DNA of 64,000 nt from assembly GCF_040786275.1 (NCBI RefSeq), contig NZ_JBFMVT010000002.1, positions 4,526,001 to 4,590,000 of the forward strand. Reading direction: 5' to 3'. Numbering within the stretch: position 1 is the first letter of the stretch; each line of letters begins with the position of its first letter. The DNA is from Buttiauxella gaviniae. GTDB taxonomy: Bacteria > Pseudomonadota > Gammaproteobacteria > Enterobacterales > Enterobacteriaceae. The notes under the pieces are model-generated. The model did not search any database. It was given only the letters and a program-made list of their open reading frames with translations, and was not told where the DNA came from. The translations under genes were made by a program, and so were the position numbers. Below are positions 8,731 through 18,613 of this stretch, piece by piece.

Positions 8731-9740
8731 ACCAACTCCTCCACTGGCTTAAAGCAGGCGCGCAGGCGGCCTTCACCAAATCGTTCCAGCGGCGGTGCCG
8801 TATTGCAGATTTCCATCGCGTGCGGACAGCGCGGCTGGAAAGGACACCCCTTAGGCAAGCGCAGCAGGTTTGGCGGGTTACCTGGAATTGTTAGCAGGGA
8901 TTCGCCTTCCGCATCAAGACGCGGAACCGCGTTAAGCAGGCCGATTGAATACGGGTGCACCGGGTTATAAAACACATCCCGAGCCTGACCATATTCCATA
9001 GTGCGCCCGGCGTACATCACCAGGACTTTGTCGCAGATCCCCGCAACAACGCCCAGATCGTGGGTGATCATGATAATGGCGGTATTAAACTCACGTTTAA
9101 GCTCGTTTAGCAGCGTCATGATTTGCGCCTGAACGGTTACGTCCAGCGCAGTGGTCGGCTCATCGGCAATCAGCAGTTTCGGACGACAAAGCAGTGCCAT
9201 GGCAATCATCACGCGCTGGCGCATACCGCCGGAAAACTCATGCGGGTACATGCGCATCCGCTTGCGTGCTTCGGGCATTTTAACCGCATCAAGCATGCGA
9301 ACAGACTCTTCAAACGCTTCCGCTTTGCCCAATTTTTTGTGCAGCATCAGCACTTCCATCAACTGCTCCCCGACACGCATGTACGGGTTCAGGGAGGTCA
9401 TTGGATCCTGGAAAATCATTGAGATTTGTTCCGCACGCAGGCGGTTTAGCTGGTTCTCCGGCAGGTTAAGAATTTCTTTGCCGTTGAATTTAGCCGAGCC
9501 ACCGATACGGCCATTGGCCGCCAGCAGGCCCATCAGAGCAAACGCGGTTTGCGATTTACCGGAGCCGGACTCACCCACGATGCCCAGTGTTTCACCGGCT
9601 CGCAGGCTGAAATTCAGATCGTTGACCGCAGTAACATCACCGTCTGGCGTACCGAAGGTGACGCGCAGATCTTTTACGTCTAACAACGTAGAAGTCTGGC
9701 TCAGTGGAGTAACCACCGCAGGATTTTCAATTGTGCTCAT
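8727..9740 (-). CDS. oppD: Oligopeptide ABC transporter ATPase OppD
   Basis: A 337-residue ATPase partner of OppF on the cytoplasmic face. Visible are Walker [11 protein letters not shown], the Q-loop in [12 protein letters not shown], the signature [15 protein letters not shown], Walker B LLIADEPT and the switch His in MITHD. The C-terminal Cys-rich segment ([14 protein letters not shown]) is the family Fe-S site. Length and sequence match E. coli OppD. It starts 11 bases after oppC, with a ribosome site AAGGAG, and overlaps oppF by four bases. Confidence 0.97.
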   Translation of the reverse strand: MSTIENPAVVTPLSQTSTLLDVKDLRVTFGTPDGDVTAVNDLNFSLRAGETLGIVGESGSGKSQTAFALMGLLAANGRIGGSAKFNGKEILNLPENQLNRLRAEQISMIFQDPMTSLNPYMRVGEQLMEVLMLHKKLGKAEAFEESVRMLDAVKMPEARKRMRMYPHEFSGGMRQRVMIAMALLCRPKLLIADEPTTALDVTVQAQIMTLLNELKREFNTAIIMITHDLGVVAGICDKVLVMYAGRTMEYGQARDVFYNPVHPYSIGLLNAVPRLDAEGESLLTIPGNPPNLLRLPKGCPFQPRCPHAMEICNTAPPLERFGEGRLRACFKPVEELV

Positions 9741-9751
9741 CGCGGCACTCC

Positions 9752-10663
9752 TTAACGATCTTTCGGGTCGAGGGCATCACGCAAGCCATCGCCGATAAAG
9801 TTGAAACAGAACAAGGTGATGACCAGGAAGCCTGCCGGGAACATCAGCAGCCACGGTGAAACTTCCATGGAGTTCGCGCCATCGCTTAGTAATGCCCCCC
9901 AGCTGCTCAACGGCTCTTGCGTACCCAGGCCGAGGAAGCTCAGGAAGGATTCGAACAGAATCATGCTTGGCACCAGCAGCGAAGCGTAAACCACCACCAC
10001 GCCCAGTACGTTTGGCACAATGTGACGAACCACAATATTGGCGGTAGAGACCCCACCAACCTGAGCGGCTTCGATGAACTCTTTACGTTTCAGGCTCAAC
10101 GTTTGACCGCGCACGATACGCGCCATATCCAGCCAGGAAACCATCCCGATGGCGACAAAAATCAGCAGGATGTTTTGCCCAAAGAAGGTCACCAGCAAAA
10201 TAACGAAGAACATAAACGGGAAGGAGTTGAGGATTTCCAGCAAACGCATCATCACGGAGTCGGTTTTGCCACCCAGATAGCCCGCAAGGGATCCGTATAA
10301 TGTGCCAACGATAACAGCAACTAAGGCCGCCGCAACGCCGACCATCAATGAGATACGGCCCCCGATAGCCACACGAACCAGCAGGTCGCGGCCAGAGGAG
10401 TCCGTGCCAAAGTAGTGACCGGATTCCATATCCGGTGCCGCCGACATCATTCCCCAGTCGGTGTCAAAATAACTGAACTGCGACAGCATAGGGGCGAAGG
10501 TGACAAACAGTGCGATAAGCGCCAGAACCAACAGGCTGGCAACCGCGGCACGGTTATGCATAAAACGGCGACGCGCATCCTGCCAGAGGCTACGGCCTTC
10601 TACTTCCAGTTTTTCACTGAAGTTTTCCAGCGCCTCGCTGTTTTTCTTACTACTCAACATCAT
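9752..10663 (-). CDS. oppC: Oligopeptide ABC transporter permease OppC
   Basis: A 303-residue inner-membrane permease, one residue longer than E. coli OppC. A cytoplasmic N-terminal tail (to about residue 38) precedes six predicted membrane helices. The coupling EAA loop appears as [24 protein letters not shown]. The C-terminus ends [12 protein letters not shown] as in E. coli. It pairs with OppB to form the peptide channel and lies in the oppABCDF operon with short gaps on each side. Confidence 0.97.
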   Translation of the reverse strand: MMLSSKKNSEALENFSEKLEVEGRSLWQDARRRFMHNRAAVASLLVLALIALFVTFAPMLSQFSYFDTDWGMMSAAPDMESGHYFGTDSSGRDLLVRVAIGGRISLMVGVAAALVAVIVGTLYGSLAGYLGGKTDSVMMRLLEILNSFPFMFFVILLVTFFGQNILLIFVAIGMVSWLDMARIVRGQTLSLKRKEFIEAAQVGGVSTANIVVRHIVPNVLGVVVVYASLLVPSMILFESFLSFLGLGTQEPLSSWGALLSDGANSMEVSPWLLMFPAGFLVITLFCFNFIGDGLRDALDPKDR

Positions 10664-10677
10664 AGCGAGCTCCAGTA

Positions 10678-11598
10678 TCAGTAACGGATTTTCGGATCGA
10701 TGACGGCGTACAACACATCAACAATCGCATTGAAAAGGATAGTCAGAGCGCCAACCAGAATAGTCAGACTCAGCACCAGAGAGTAGTCACGGTTCAGTGC
10801 ACCGTTAACAAACAGTTGACCAATTCCTGGTAATCCATAAATGGTTTCAATAACCATTGAACCGGTAATGATACCGACGAACGCCGGGCCCAGATAAGAG
10901 AGAACCGGTAACAGCGCAGGTTTCAGCGCGTGGCGCAAAATAATGCGACGCATCGGCAGACCTTTGGCGCGGGCGGTACGGATGAAGTTTGAGTGCAGAA
11001 CTTCAATCATAGAGCCACGGGTAATACGCGCAATACTGGCGATATACGCCAATGAAAGTGCCACCATCGGCAAAATCATGTATTGCGGTGCACCGCCGTT
11101 CCACCCGCCGCCGGGTAACCATTTAAGCGTGATAGCAAATATCAAAACGAGTAACGGCGCGACCACGAAACTGGGGATAACGACCCCGGTCATGGCTATC
11201 CCCATTACGGCATAATCCCATTTGGTATTTTGATTCAGCGCGGCAATAACCCCAGCTAAAACACCCAGCACCACAGCAAAAATAAATGCTGCTGCGCCTA
11301 ATTTAGCGGAGACAGGGAAGCTTGAGGCCACCAGATCGTTTACTGAATAATCTTTATATTTAAATGACGGACCAAAATCGCCGTGGGCAAGTTGTTTCAG
11401 GTAACTGAAATATTGCGTGGAGATGGGGTCGTTTAAATGATACTTCGCTTCAATATTCGCCATAACTTCTGGCGGAAGCGCACGTTCACCGGTAAAAGGA
11501 CTGCCCGGTGCCAAACGCATCATAAAGAATGAAATCGTTATTAGAATAAAGAGTGTCGGAATTGCTTCCAGACAACGACGTAGAATAAATTTCAACAT
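10678..11598 (-). CDS. oppB: Oligopeptide ABC transporter permease OppB
   Basis: A 306-residue inner-membrane permease with six predicted helices, the same length as E. coli OppB when started at the ATG at 11598 (MLKFILRRCLEAIP). An AGAAGGT ribosome site upstream supports this start over a longer frame. The EAA-type coupling loop (FIRTARAKGLPMRRIILRHA) is intact. Together with OppC it forms the path for peptides of about two to five residues delivered by OppA. Confidence 0.97.
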   Translation of the reverse strand: MLKFILRRCLEAIPTLFILITISFFMMRLAPGSPFTGERALPPEVMANIEAKYHLNDPISTQYFSYLKQLAHGDFGPSFKYKDYSVNDLVASSFPVSAKLGAAAFIFAVVLGVLAGVIAALNQNTKWDYAVMGIAMTGVVIPSFVVAPLLVLIFAITLKWLPGGGWNGGAPQYMILPMVALSLAYIASIARITRGSMIEVLHSNFIRTARAKGLPMRRIILRHALKPALLPVLSYLGPAFVGIITGSMVIETIYGLPGIGQLFVNGALNRDYSLVLSLTILVGALTILFNAIVDVLYAVIDPKIRY

Positions 11599-11682
11599 TG
11601 CCCGTACCTTCTGGCTTGTGCCTATGTGTGCGATTAAATAAGACACGATGGGGTAAGGTTAACCCTACCCCACGAATTGCCA

Positions 11683-13314
11683 TTAATGTTTGATGATGTA
11701 CAGGTCTCTCACGTACACGTTATCCATTGGGTCTTTACCGGTGTAGCCACCTACCCATGGTTTAACCAGACGGGCATTCACATAGTAATAAACCGGAACA
11801 ATCACGGAGTCTTTATCAAGCTGTTGTTCGGCTTTGTCATACAACGCGCTGCGCTGAGCTTCATCCGACACTTTCAGCGTATCAGCGATGATTTTATCGA
11901 ACGCTTCGCTCTTATAATGAGAAGTGTTGTTTGAGCTGTTGGACAGCATAGTGTTCAGGAAGGAGGTCGGTTCGTTGTAGTCCGCACACCAGCCCGCACG
12001 CGCAACATCAAAGTTTCCTTGATGGCGGGTATCGAGGAAGGTTTTCCACTCCTGGTTTTCCAGCTTCACGTTCACACCCAGGTTTTTCTGCCAGATAGAA
12101 GAAACCGCAATCGCCAGTTTCTTATGCAGATCAGAGGTGTTGTACAGCAGGTCGAAGGTCAGCGGCTTGTCTTTGGTGTAGCCCGCTTCTGCCAGCAATT
12201 TCTTAGCTTCTTCGTTACGTTTTTCTTGCGTCCAGCCAAACCATTCAGGTTTAGTCAGTTTTGCACCGTCAGTATAAGGAGGGGTATAGCCGTAAGCCGG
12301 CAGGTCGCCCTGGTTTTTCACTTTGTTGACGATGATGTCACGATCCAGGCCCAGCTTCAGAGCGGCACGTACGCGTGGATCGTTGAATGGCGCTTTCTGA
12401 TTGTTGATTTCGTAATAGTAAGTACACAGATACGGATCAACGTGAACTTCTTGTGGGATCTCTTTTTTCAGCTTCTGGAACAATTCAATCGGCATGTTGT
12501 TATACGTCATGTCGATTTCACCGCTGCGGTAACGGTTAACATCCGTCACTTCAGAAGAGATTGGCAGATAGGTCACTTCATTAATAATGGTTTTGCCATT
12601 ATTCCAGTAATTAGTATTACGCTCGAGCACAATACGTTCGTTAACGACCCAATTTTTCAGCTTATAGGCACCGTTAGAAACGATATTTGCAGGCTGAGTC
12701 CACTTATCACCAAATTTCTCAACCACCGCTTTTGGTACCGGTGACATGGAAGAGTGAACAAGCAGTTTATAGAAATAAGGAACCGGTTCGGTCAGCGTAA
12801 CTTCCAGAGTGTGGTCATCAATCGCTTTTACACCCAGCTCGGAAGGCTTTTTCTTACCGGCAATAATGTCATCGATATTCGCGATGTGGCCATATTGCAG
12901 ATAGCTTTCATACGGGGAAGCGGTATTTGGATCAGCCAGACGCTGCCAGCTATAGACGAAATCTTGCGCGGTAACCGGCTCGCCGTTGGACCACTTCGCG
13001 TCTTTACGTAAATGGAATGTCCAGACTTTAAAGTCTTTGTTATCCCATTTTTCGGCAACGCCCGCCGATGGATGGCCTTGCAGATCGGTCACCAGCAGGC
13101 CTTCAAACAGGTCGCGGTTAACGTTGGATTCCGGAACACCTTCAATTTTGTGCGGGTCCAGAGACTGAACTTCTGAACCGTTATTACGAACCAGCGTTTG
13201 CTTCTCAGCCAGTTGAACACCTGCAGGAACTTCGGCCGCCATGGCAACGTTTCCAGCAATTAGCGCGGTTAAAATGCTTGCTGCTACCAGACTTTTTTTT
13301 GTGATGATGGACAT
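11683..13314 (-). CDS. oppA: Periplasmic oligopeptide-binding protein OppA
   Basis: A 543-residue solute-binding protein (SBP family 5), the E. coli length. A Sec signal peptide ends near residue 26 (GNVAMAA). Family signatures include AEKQTLVRNNGSEVQSLDPHK-type sequence, WTFHLRKDAKWSNG and NPRVRAALKLGLD-like segments, and the conserved cystine pair (CTYYYE and WCADYNEPTS). It captures short peptides, including cell-wall murein peptides, with little sequence preference. As the first and presumably most abundant product of the operon it is separated from oppB by an 84-base gap. The leader just before the ATG is CA-rich, like the E. coli site where the small RNA GcvB represses oppA. Confidence 0.97.
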   Translation of the reverse strand: MSIITKKSLVAASILTALIAGNVAMAAEVPAGVQLAEKQTLVRNNGSEVQSLDPHKIEGVPESNVNRDLFEGLLVTDLQGHPSAGVAEKWDNKDFKVWTFHLRKDAKWSNGEPVTAQDFVYSWQRLADPNTASPYESYLQYGHIANIDDIIAGKKKPSELGVKAIDDHTLEVTLTEPVPYFYKLLVHSSMSPVPKAVVEKFGDKWTQPANIVSNGAYKLKNWVVNERIVLERNTNYWNNGKTIINEVTYLPISSEVTDVNRYRSGEIDMTYNNMPIELFQKLKKEIPQEVHVDPYLCTYYYEINNQKAPFNDPRVRAALKLGLDRDIIVNKVKNQGDLPAYGYTPPYTDGAKLTKPEWFGWTQEKRNEEAKKLLAEAGYTKDKPLTFDLLYNTSDLHKKLAIAVSSIWQKNLGVNVKLENQEWKTFLDTRHQGNFDVARAGWCADYNEPTSFLNTMLSNSSNNTSHYKSEAFDKIIADTLKVSDEAQRSALYDKAEQQLDKDSVIVPVYYYVNARLVKPWVGGYTGKDPMDNVYVRDLYIIKH

Positions 13315-14022
13315 TGTGTTGATACTCCACTCATTATAATTACCGACCCGAAAGCCAGCCTCTTCCCCTTGGGGTTCCTTAACAATGCAAGAGCGTTATG
13401 CGACTGCCAGGATTTACTTCTGTCTTACTTGCTATCACCGACTTTATTTGGGGGATGCTCTTTTTGGCACCCTGCTCCGTCGATTCTTAATCAACCTACC
13501 CTGTTCTCAGGTTGATTTAATGAGTCATCTGTAAATGAAACGTTTATCAGATAATTGTGTTGTCCGGAAAGTATCAAAAGCCTCTGATCCCCGCCAATAC
13601 AATTTGCAAATTTGTTAACCATTTCTCTTTAATCTTTGCTAACCACTCTTAGGCGAGAAAGAAAATCAGTGCTATTTATCGGTTTAACCCGTTAAAAATA
13701 AAAGAGAAACTAGCAAGTCCTAGGTTGTTCATCTTGTCACATCACAGCAGGATACTGTGATTCACATAAAATTAACAATTGATTATTTTTTAGCACATTC
13801 ATCTGCAATATAGCTTGATTAACTAATATCATCTCAATAAAGCCGCAGCAAGCATCATTGTGTAGTGTGAGTTAAATAACTTAGCAATTGTGAGTTTTAT
13901 GTACAGATGCATGGGGGTATAGCCGCTAATATGCGGTTTCCAAAGCATTTTCTTATGAAAGATTTTTTTATGAACAGAACAAAATGTTCGTAAAACAATC
14001 ACGTTGGAGGGAAAATAACAGT
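13315..14022. promoter_or_regulatory. Long intergenic region upstream of oppA
   Basis: About 700 AT-rich bases without a credible gene. It should hold the oppA promoter and a long leader. Two clear inverted repeats are visible: AATCAACCT (13489-13497) with AGGTTGATT (13509-13517), and ATCACAG (13741-13747) with CTGTGAT (13755-13761). The first may be a leader hairpin. I could not identify a promoter or an RNA gene with confidence. Confidence 0.4.
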
Positions 14023-14023
14023 A

Positions 14024-14051
14024 AAAAAGCAGAACATTTAATCTGCTTTTT
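14024..14051 (-). terminator. Terminator downstream of ychE
   Basis: A 10-bp stem (AAAAAGCAGA at 14024-14033 with TCTGCTTTTT at 14042-14051) ends in a T-run on the minus strand, about 20 bases after ychE. Confidence 0.8.
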
Positions 14052-14072
14052 CATATGAAAGTTTCAGCAGAA

Positions 14073-14720
14073 CTAACTTAATAATCCTGGGAAGATCGTT
14101 TTTAAGCCAGTCACAATAAATTCGATACCCAACGCCATCAATAACAGGCCCATGATACGGGTAATAACGTTGATTCCCGTTTGCCCAAGCAGACGAACCA
14201 ACCATGGAGCAAGACGGAACACCAGCCAACAGCAAAATGCAAACAGCGCAATAGCTATCGAAAAACCAACCAAATAATTCCAGCTATGGTACCGGGTGCC
14301 CCACACGATAGTTGAACTGATTGCGCCCGGCCCTGCCATTAATGGTAGAGCGAGAGGAACGACGCCCACACTTTCTCGGATAGCACTCTCTGATTTTTCT
14401 TGTTTGTTCTGTTTATCTTCCCCCAGCTTACCGCTGATCATCGACATGGCAATAGTCACCACCAGGATGCCGCCTGCGATGCGGAAAGAATCAATTGATA
14501 TGCCAAATAATTGCAGAATACCGTCACCGAGGAACAACGAGGTCCATAGAATAATCGCCACCGACAAGTTTGCAGTCAGGTTGGTTTTATTCCTCGCCAC
14601 CGCCGTTTGGTAGCTGGTCATACTGATAAAAACAGGAATGATCCCGACTGGGTTTACCAGCGCGAACAAGCCAATAAAGAACTTAAAATAGGTAGGCAAA
14701 TCAAACAAAGATTGAGCCAC
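14073..14720 (-). CDS. ychE: YchE, MarC-family inner-membrane protein
   Basis: A 215-residue integral membrane protein of the UPF0056/MarC family with six predicted helices. Family features include FALVNPVGIIPVF near the N-terminus and the central PLALPLMAGPGAIS. The start is set at a GTG (14720): GCGGAG lies six bases upstream and the product then has the same length as E. coli YchE, while a longer frame lacks a ribosome site. It lies divergent from adhE, as in E. coli. The transported substrate, if any, is unknown. Confidence 0.9.
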   Translation of the reverse strand: MAQSLFDLPTYFKFFIGLFALVNPVGIIPVFISMTSYQTAVARNKTNLTANLSVAIILWTSLFLGDGILQLFGISIDSFRIAGGILVVTIAMSMISGKLGEDKQNKQEKSESAIRESVGVVPLALPLMAGPGAISSTIVWGTRYHSWNYLVGFSIAIALFAFCCWLVFRLAPWLVRLLGQTGINVITRIMGLLLMALGIEFIVTGLKTIFPGLLS

Positions 14721-14958
14721 TAAAAACTCCGCAAATAAACGTAGCAAAGGCCGCGGTAATGTAATGGAAAACCACTGCTGGCGCTATGCCCTTTCGCAGC
14801 ATAGATAACTACTTTTATACGCAATTGCGATATTAATCGATATTGTTACTCACTTGTTGAAAATATGGTAATTTGTTTTGCTATTGCTGTGACAAAAAAT
14901 TTAAAGACTTATCAGTAACCTGATTCCATCATGCTGAATGGTGTCAGCCTTAGAATAA

Positions 14959-14974
14959 TGTGATTTACATCACA
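14959..14974. promoter_or_regulatory. CRP-type site upstream of adhE
   Basis: TGTGATTTACATCACA is a perfect TGTGA-N6-TCACA CRP half-site pair. It also resembles an FNR box (GTGAT-N4-ATCAC), so either regulator could bind. It is 225 bases before the adhE start and 240 bases before the ychE start, so its target gene is not certain. Confidence 0.6.
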
Positions 14975-14981
14975 AAAAACC

Positions 14982-14997
14982 TACCCAGAAGTGAGTA
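14982..14997. promoter_or_regulatory. NarL/NarP-like 7-2-7 site upstream of adhE
   Basis: Two inverted heptamers, TACCCAG and the complement of GTGAGTA (TACTCAC), are separated by two bases; each matches the TACYYMT NarL consensus at six of seven positions. Nitrate repression of adhE through NarL is known in E. coli. The functional role here is inferred. Confidence 0.5.
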
Positions 14998-15056
14998 CTC
15001 TTGGATGCACCTGAAGAGCTACTCATTCTGAGTATGAATAGGTTTTTTAGATAAGG

Positions 15057-15176
15057 CTCTTTTAGTAAATCAGCAAGATGTTTTGGGAAGTTTTTGGATA
15101 GTCGTGGCCCGTCTTTTACGCAAGCTGTTGCCCGCTGACTATACTCTCGTCTCGAGCAGCTCATTTACTAAAAGAG
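15057..15176 (+). promoter_or_regulatory. Long-range stem in the adhE leader
   Basis: A perfect 14-base inverted repeat: CTCTTTTAGTAAAT (15057-15070) and ATTTACTAAAAGAG (15163-15176), extendable outward by two G-U pairs and one A-U pair. The right arm ends about ten bases before the AGGAG ribosome site of adhE (15189-15193). In E. coli the adhE leader needs RNase III cleavage for efficient translation; this stem is a plausible counterpart. Confidence 0.55.
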
Positions 15177-15199
15177 TTTAACATTATCAGGAGAGCATT

Positions 15200-17884
15200 A
15201 TGGCTGTAACTAATGTCGCTGAACTTAACGCCCTTGTAGAGCGCGTCAAGAAAGCCCAGCGTGAATATGCCAACTTTACTCAAGAGCAAGTTGATAAAAT
15301 CTTCCGCGCCGCCGCTCTGGCTGCTGCTGATGCTCGAATCCCTCTAGCGAAACTGGCCGTTGCCGAATCTGGCATGGGTATCGTCGAAGATAAAGTGATC
15401 AAAAACCACTTTGCTTCCGAATATATCTACAACGCCTATAAAGATGAAAAGACCTGTGGTGTCCTGTCTCAAGACGACACTTTCGGTACTATCACTATCG
15501 CTGAGCCTATCGGTATCATCTGCGGTATCGTACCAACCACTAACCCGACTTCAACGGCTATCTTTAAATCTCTGATCAGCCTGAAGACGCGTAACGCAAT
15601 CATCTTCTCTCCACACCCACGTGCAAAAGATGCGACCAACAAAGCCGCAGACATCGTTCTGCAAGCTGCCATCGCTGCGGGTGCACCTAAAGATCTGATC
15701 GGTTGGATTGACCAGCCTTCTGTTGAACTGTCTAACGCACTGATGCACCACCCAGATATCAATATGATTCTGGCAACCGGTGGTCCAGGCATGGTTAAAG
15801 CCGCGTATAGCTCCGGTAAACCAGCCATCGGCGTAGGCGCAGGTAACACCCCTGTTGTTGTTGACGAAACTGCCGACATCAAACGTGTTGTTGCTTCTAT
15901 TCTGATGTCTAAAACCTTCGATAACGGCGTAATCTGTGCTTCTGAACAGTCCGTCATCGTTGTTGATTCTGCCTATGATGCAGTACGTGCGCGTTTCGCT
16001 TCTCACGGCGGCTACATGCTGCAGGGCGAAGAACTGAAAGCCGTTCAGAATATCATTCTGAAAAATGGCGCACTGAACGCCGCTATCGTTGGTCAGCCAG
16101 CAACTAAAATTGCTGAACTGGCAGGCTTCACAGTACCGTCTGATACCAAGATTCTGATTGGTGAAGTTAGCGTTGTTGACGATTCTGAGCCATTCGCTCA
16201 CGAAAAACTGTCTCCAACTCTGGCTATGTACCGTGCTAAGAGCTTCGAAGACGCTGTTGTAAAAGCTGAGAAACTGGTTGAGATGGGCGGTATCGGTCAT
16301 ACCTCTTGCCTGTACACCGACCAGGACAACCAGCCAGAGCGCGTTAAGCACTTCGGCGATAAAATGAAAACTGCACGTATCCTGATCAACACCCCGGCTT
16401 CTCAGGGTGGTATCGGTGACCTGTACAACTTCAAACTCGCGCCTTCCCTGACTCTGGGTTGTGGTTCATGGGGTGGTAACTCCATCTCTGAAAACGTGGG
16501 TCCTAAGCACCTGATCAACAAGAAAACCGTTGCTAAGCGAGCTGAGAACATGTTGTGGCATAAACTTCCGAAATCTATCTACTTCCGCCGTGGCTCCCTG
16601 CCAATCGCGCTGGACGAAGTGATTACTGATGGTCACAAACGTGCGATGATCGTTACCGACCGTTTCCTGTTCAATAACGGCTATGCAGACCAGATCACTT
16701 CTGTTCTGAAAGCGGCTGGCGTTGAAACCGAAGTATTCTTCGAAGTTGAAGCTGACCCTACTCTGTCCGTAGTACGTAAAGGCGCAGAGCTGGCAAACTC
16801 CTTCAAACCAGACGTGATTATCGCGCTGGGCGGCGGCTCCCCAATGGATGCTGCGAAGATCATGTGGGTTATGTACGAACACCCAGAAACCCACTTCGAA
16901 GAACTGGCGCTGCGCTTTATGGATATCCGTAAACGTATCTACAAGTTCCCGAAAATGGGCGTGAAAGCGAAAATGATCGCGGTCACCACAACTTCCGGTA
17001 CCGGTTCAGAAGTAACGCCATTTGCGGTTGTTACCGACGACGCCACTGGCCAGAAATACCCGCTGGCGGACTACGCTCTGACTCCAGATATGGCGATTGT
17101 TGATGCCAACCTGGTAATGGATATGCCTAAGTCCCTGTGTGCCTTCGGTGGTCTGGATGCCGTGACCCACGCACTGGAAGCTTACGTTTCTGTACTGGCG
17201 AGCGAATTCTCTGACGGTCAGGCTCTGCAAGCGCTGAAACTGCTGAAAGAAAACCTGCCAGCGTCTTATAACGAAGGTTCTAAAAACCCAGTGGCTCGTG
17301 AGCGTGTACACAACGCTGCGACCATCGCGGGTATCGCGTTTGCGAACGCCTTCCTGGGTGTGTGTCACTCAATGGCTCACAAACTGGGTTCTCAGTTCCA
17401 CATTCCTCACGGTCTGGCGAACGCCCTGTTGATCTCCAACGTTATTCGTTATAACGCGAACGACAACCCAACTAAGCAGACTGCTTTCAGCCAGTATGAC
17501 CGCCCACAAGCGCGTCGTCGTTATGCTGAAATCGCAGACCATCTGGGTCTGAGCGCACCGGGTGACCGTACCGCTGCTAAGATCGAGAAACTGCTGGCAT
17601 GGCTTGATAGCATCAAGGCTGAACTGGGTATTCCTAAGTCCATCCGCGAAGCTGGCGTTCAGGAAGCGGACTTCCTGGCTCACGTTGATAAACTGTCTGA
17701 AGATGCGTTCGATGACCAGTGTACCGGTGCTAACCCACGTTACCCACTGATCTCTGAACTGAAACAGATTCTGATGGATACCTTCTACGGTCGTGAGTAT
17801 TCAGAAGCTAACGAAGCAGCAGTAGCAGTGAATACCGTTGCTCCAGCGGTAAAAGCTGACAAGAAAGCGAAGAAAACCGCTTAA
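15200..17884 (+). CDS. adhE: Bifunctional acetaldehyde-CoA/alcohol dehydrogenase AdhE
   Basis: An 894-residue fermentation enzyme that reduces acetyl-CoA to acetaldehyde and then ethanol with two NADH, and assembles into spirosomes. Residues 1 to about 440 are the CoA-acylating aldehyde dehydrogenase, with the catalytic Cys in DNGVICASEQS near 246. A linker leads to the iron-dependent alcohol dehydrogenase (about 450-870), with the nucleotide site GGGSPMDAAK and the iron ligands in the FLGVCHSMAHKLG and HIPHGLANA region. The end (KADKKAKKTA) is Lys-rich as in E. coli (891 residues). AGGAG lies six bases before the ATG. Codon use is strongly biased, as in a highly expressed gene. CRP, NarL and leader-structure signals lie upstream. 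Confidence 0.98.
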   Translation: MAVTNVAELNALVERVKKAQREYANFTQEQVDKIFRAAALAAADARIPLAKLAVAESGMGIVEDKVIKNHFASEYIYNAYKDEKTCGVLSQDDTFGTITIAEPIGIICGIVPTTNPTSTAIFKSLISLKTRNAIIFSPHPRAKDATNKAADIVLQAAIAAGAPKDLIGWIDQPSVELSNALMHHPDINMILATGGPGMVKAAYSSGKPAIGVGAGNTPVVVDETADIKRVVASILMSKTFDNGVICASEQSVIVVDSAYDAVRARFASHGGYMLQGEELKAVQNIILKNGALNAAIVGQPATKIAELAGFTVPSDTKILIGEVSVVDDSEPFAHEKLSPTLAMYRAKSFEDAVVKAEKLVEMGGIGHTSCLYTDQDNQPERVKHFGDKMKTARILINTPASQGGIGDLYNFKLAPSLTLGCGSWGGNSISENVGPKHLINKKTVAKRAENMLWHKLPKSIYFRRGSLPIALDEVITDGHKRAMIVTDRFLFNNGYADQITSVLKAAGVETEVFFEVEADPTLSVVRKGAELANSFKPDVIIALGGGSPMDAAKIMWVMYEHPETHFEELALRFMDIRKRIYKFPKMGVKAKMIAVTTTSGTGSEVTPFAVVTDDATGQKYPLADYALTPDMAIVDANLVMDMPKSLCAFGGLDAVTHALEAYVSVLASEFSDGQALQALKLLKENLPASYNEGSKNPVARERVHNAATIAGIAFANAFLGVCHSMAHKLGSQFHIPHGLANALLISNVIRYNANDNPTKQTAFSQYDRPQARRRYAEIADHLGLSAPGDRTAAKIEKLLAWLDSIKAELGIPKSIREAGVQEADFLAHVDKLSEDAFDDQCTGANPRYPLISELKQILMDTFYGREYSEANEAAVAVNTVAPAVKADKKAKKTA

Positions 17885-17900
17885 TTGTTTAGCCTAATAA

Positions 17901-17925
17901 AAAACCCGCTTCGGCGGGTTTTTTT
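17901..17925 (+). terminator. adhE terminator
   Basis: AAAACCCGC, a TTCG loop and GCGGGTTTT followed by further Ts, 17 bases after the adhE stop. Confidence 0.92.
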
Positions 17926-18016
17926 GTATCTGCTGTTTGAAAAGCTAAGCAGAAAGCATCACACAGCGATTAAGAGGAAAGCCTACCCTTCCCCTTCGTT
18001 ATGGATTTTAAACGCT

Positions 18017-18613
18017 CTAAATGCCTTCCAGAGAGCCTTTCTGCAGTGCTTCTTTGTAATGCTTCCGGCAAACCGACACGTAGCGTTCATTTCCGCCAAT
18101 CACCACTTGCTCACCTTGATTATAAGGACGACCTTCATGGTCAAGACGCAGCACCATGCTGGCTTTGCGACCGCAGAAACAGATAGTTTTTAATTCCACC
18201 AGCTTATCTGACCATGCCAATAAATATTGGCTGCCACCAAACAGCTCGCCCTGGAAATCAGTTCGCAGGCCATAACAGAGCACCGGAATATCTAATTCAT
18301 CCACAACATCGGATAACGCAAGAACCTGATCGCGTGTAAGGAATTGGCATTCGTCTACTAAAACGCAATTCACCGCATTACGCTGATGCTCATCACGTAT
18401 TTCATTGAATAACTGCGTTGTACCATTGAAGAGCCTGGCAGGCGACGACAAGCCAATGCGCGAACTCACCTTTCCTGAACCAAACCGATTGTCAATTTCT
18501 GCGGTATACACCAGGGTACGCATTCCGCGCTCTTGATAGTTGTATGAGGATTGCAGTAATGCCGTAGATTTACCCGCGTTCATTGCGGAATAGTAAAAGT
18601 AGAGTTGTGCCAT
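18017..18613 (-). CDS. tdk: Thymidine kinase
   Basis: A 198-residue type II thymidine kinase that phosphorylates thymidine in the salvage pathway. Walker A is SAMNAGKST (about residues 9-17), the Asp of the Walker B-like VDECQFLT is present, and so is the lasso with zinc-binding CFCGRKA and VCRKHYKEA. The last part is shorter than in E. coli (205 residues): after [11 protein letters not shown] the His-rich tail is missing. It is convergent with adhE and divergent from hns, as in E. coli. Confidence 0.95.
   Translation of the reverse strand: MAQLYFYYSAMNAGKSTALLQSSYNYQERGMRTLVYTAEIDNRFGSGKVSSRIGLSSPARLFNGTTQLFNEIRDEHQRNAVNCVLVDECQFLTRDQVLALSDVVDELDIPVLCYGLRTDFQGELFGGSQYLLAWSDKLVELKTICFCGRKASMVLRLDHEGRPYNQGEQVVIGGNERYVSVCRKHYKEALQKGSLEGI

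Noticed and set aside
12019-12744. Long open frame antisense to oppA
   Set aside because: oppA has clear full-length homology on the other strand; the antisense frame lacks a ribosome site and shows no family features.
15551-16351. 266-codon frame antisense to adhE
   Set aside because: adhE has strong codon bias that keeps an antisense frame open; the translation resembles no protein family.
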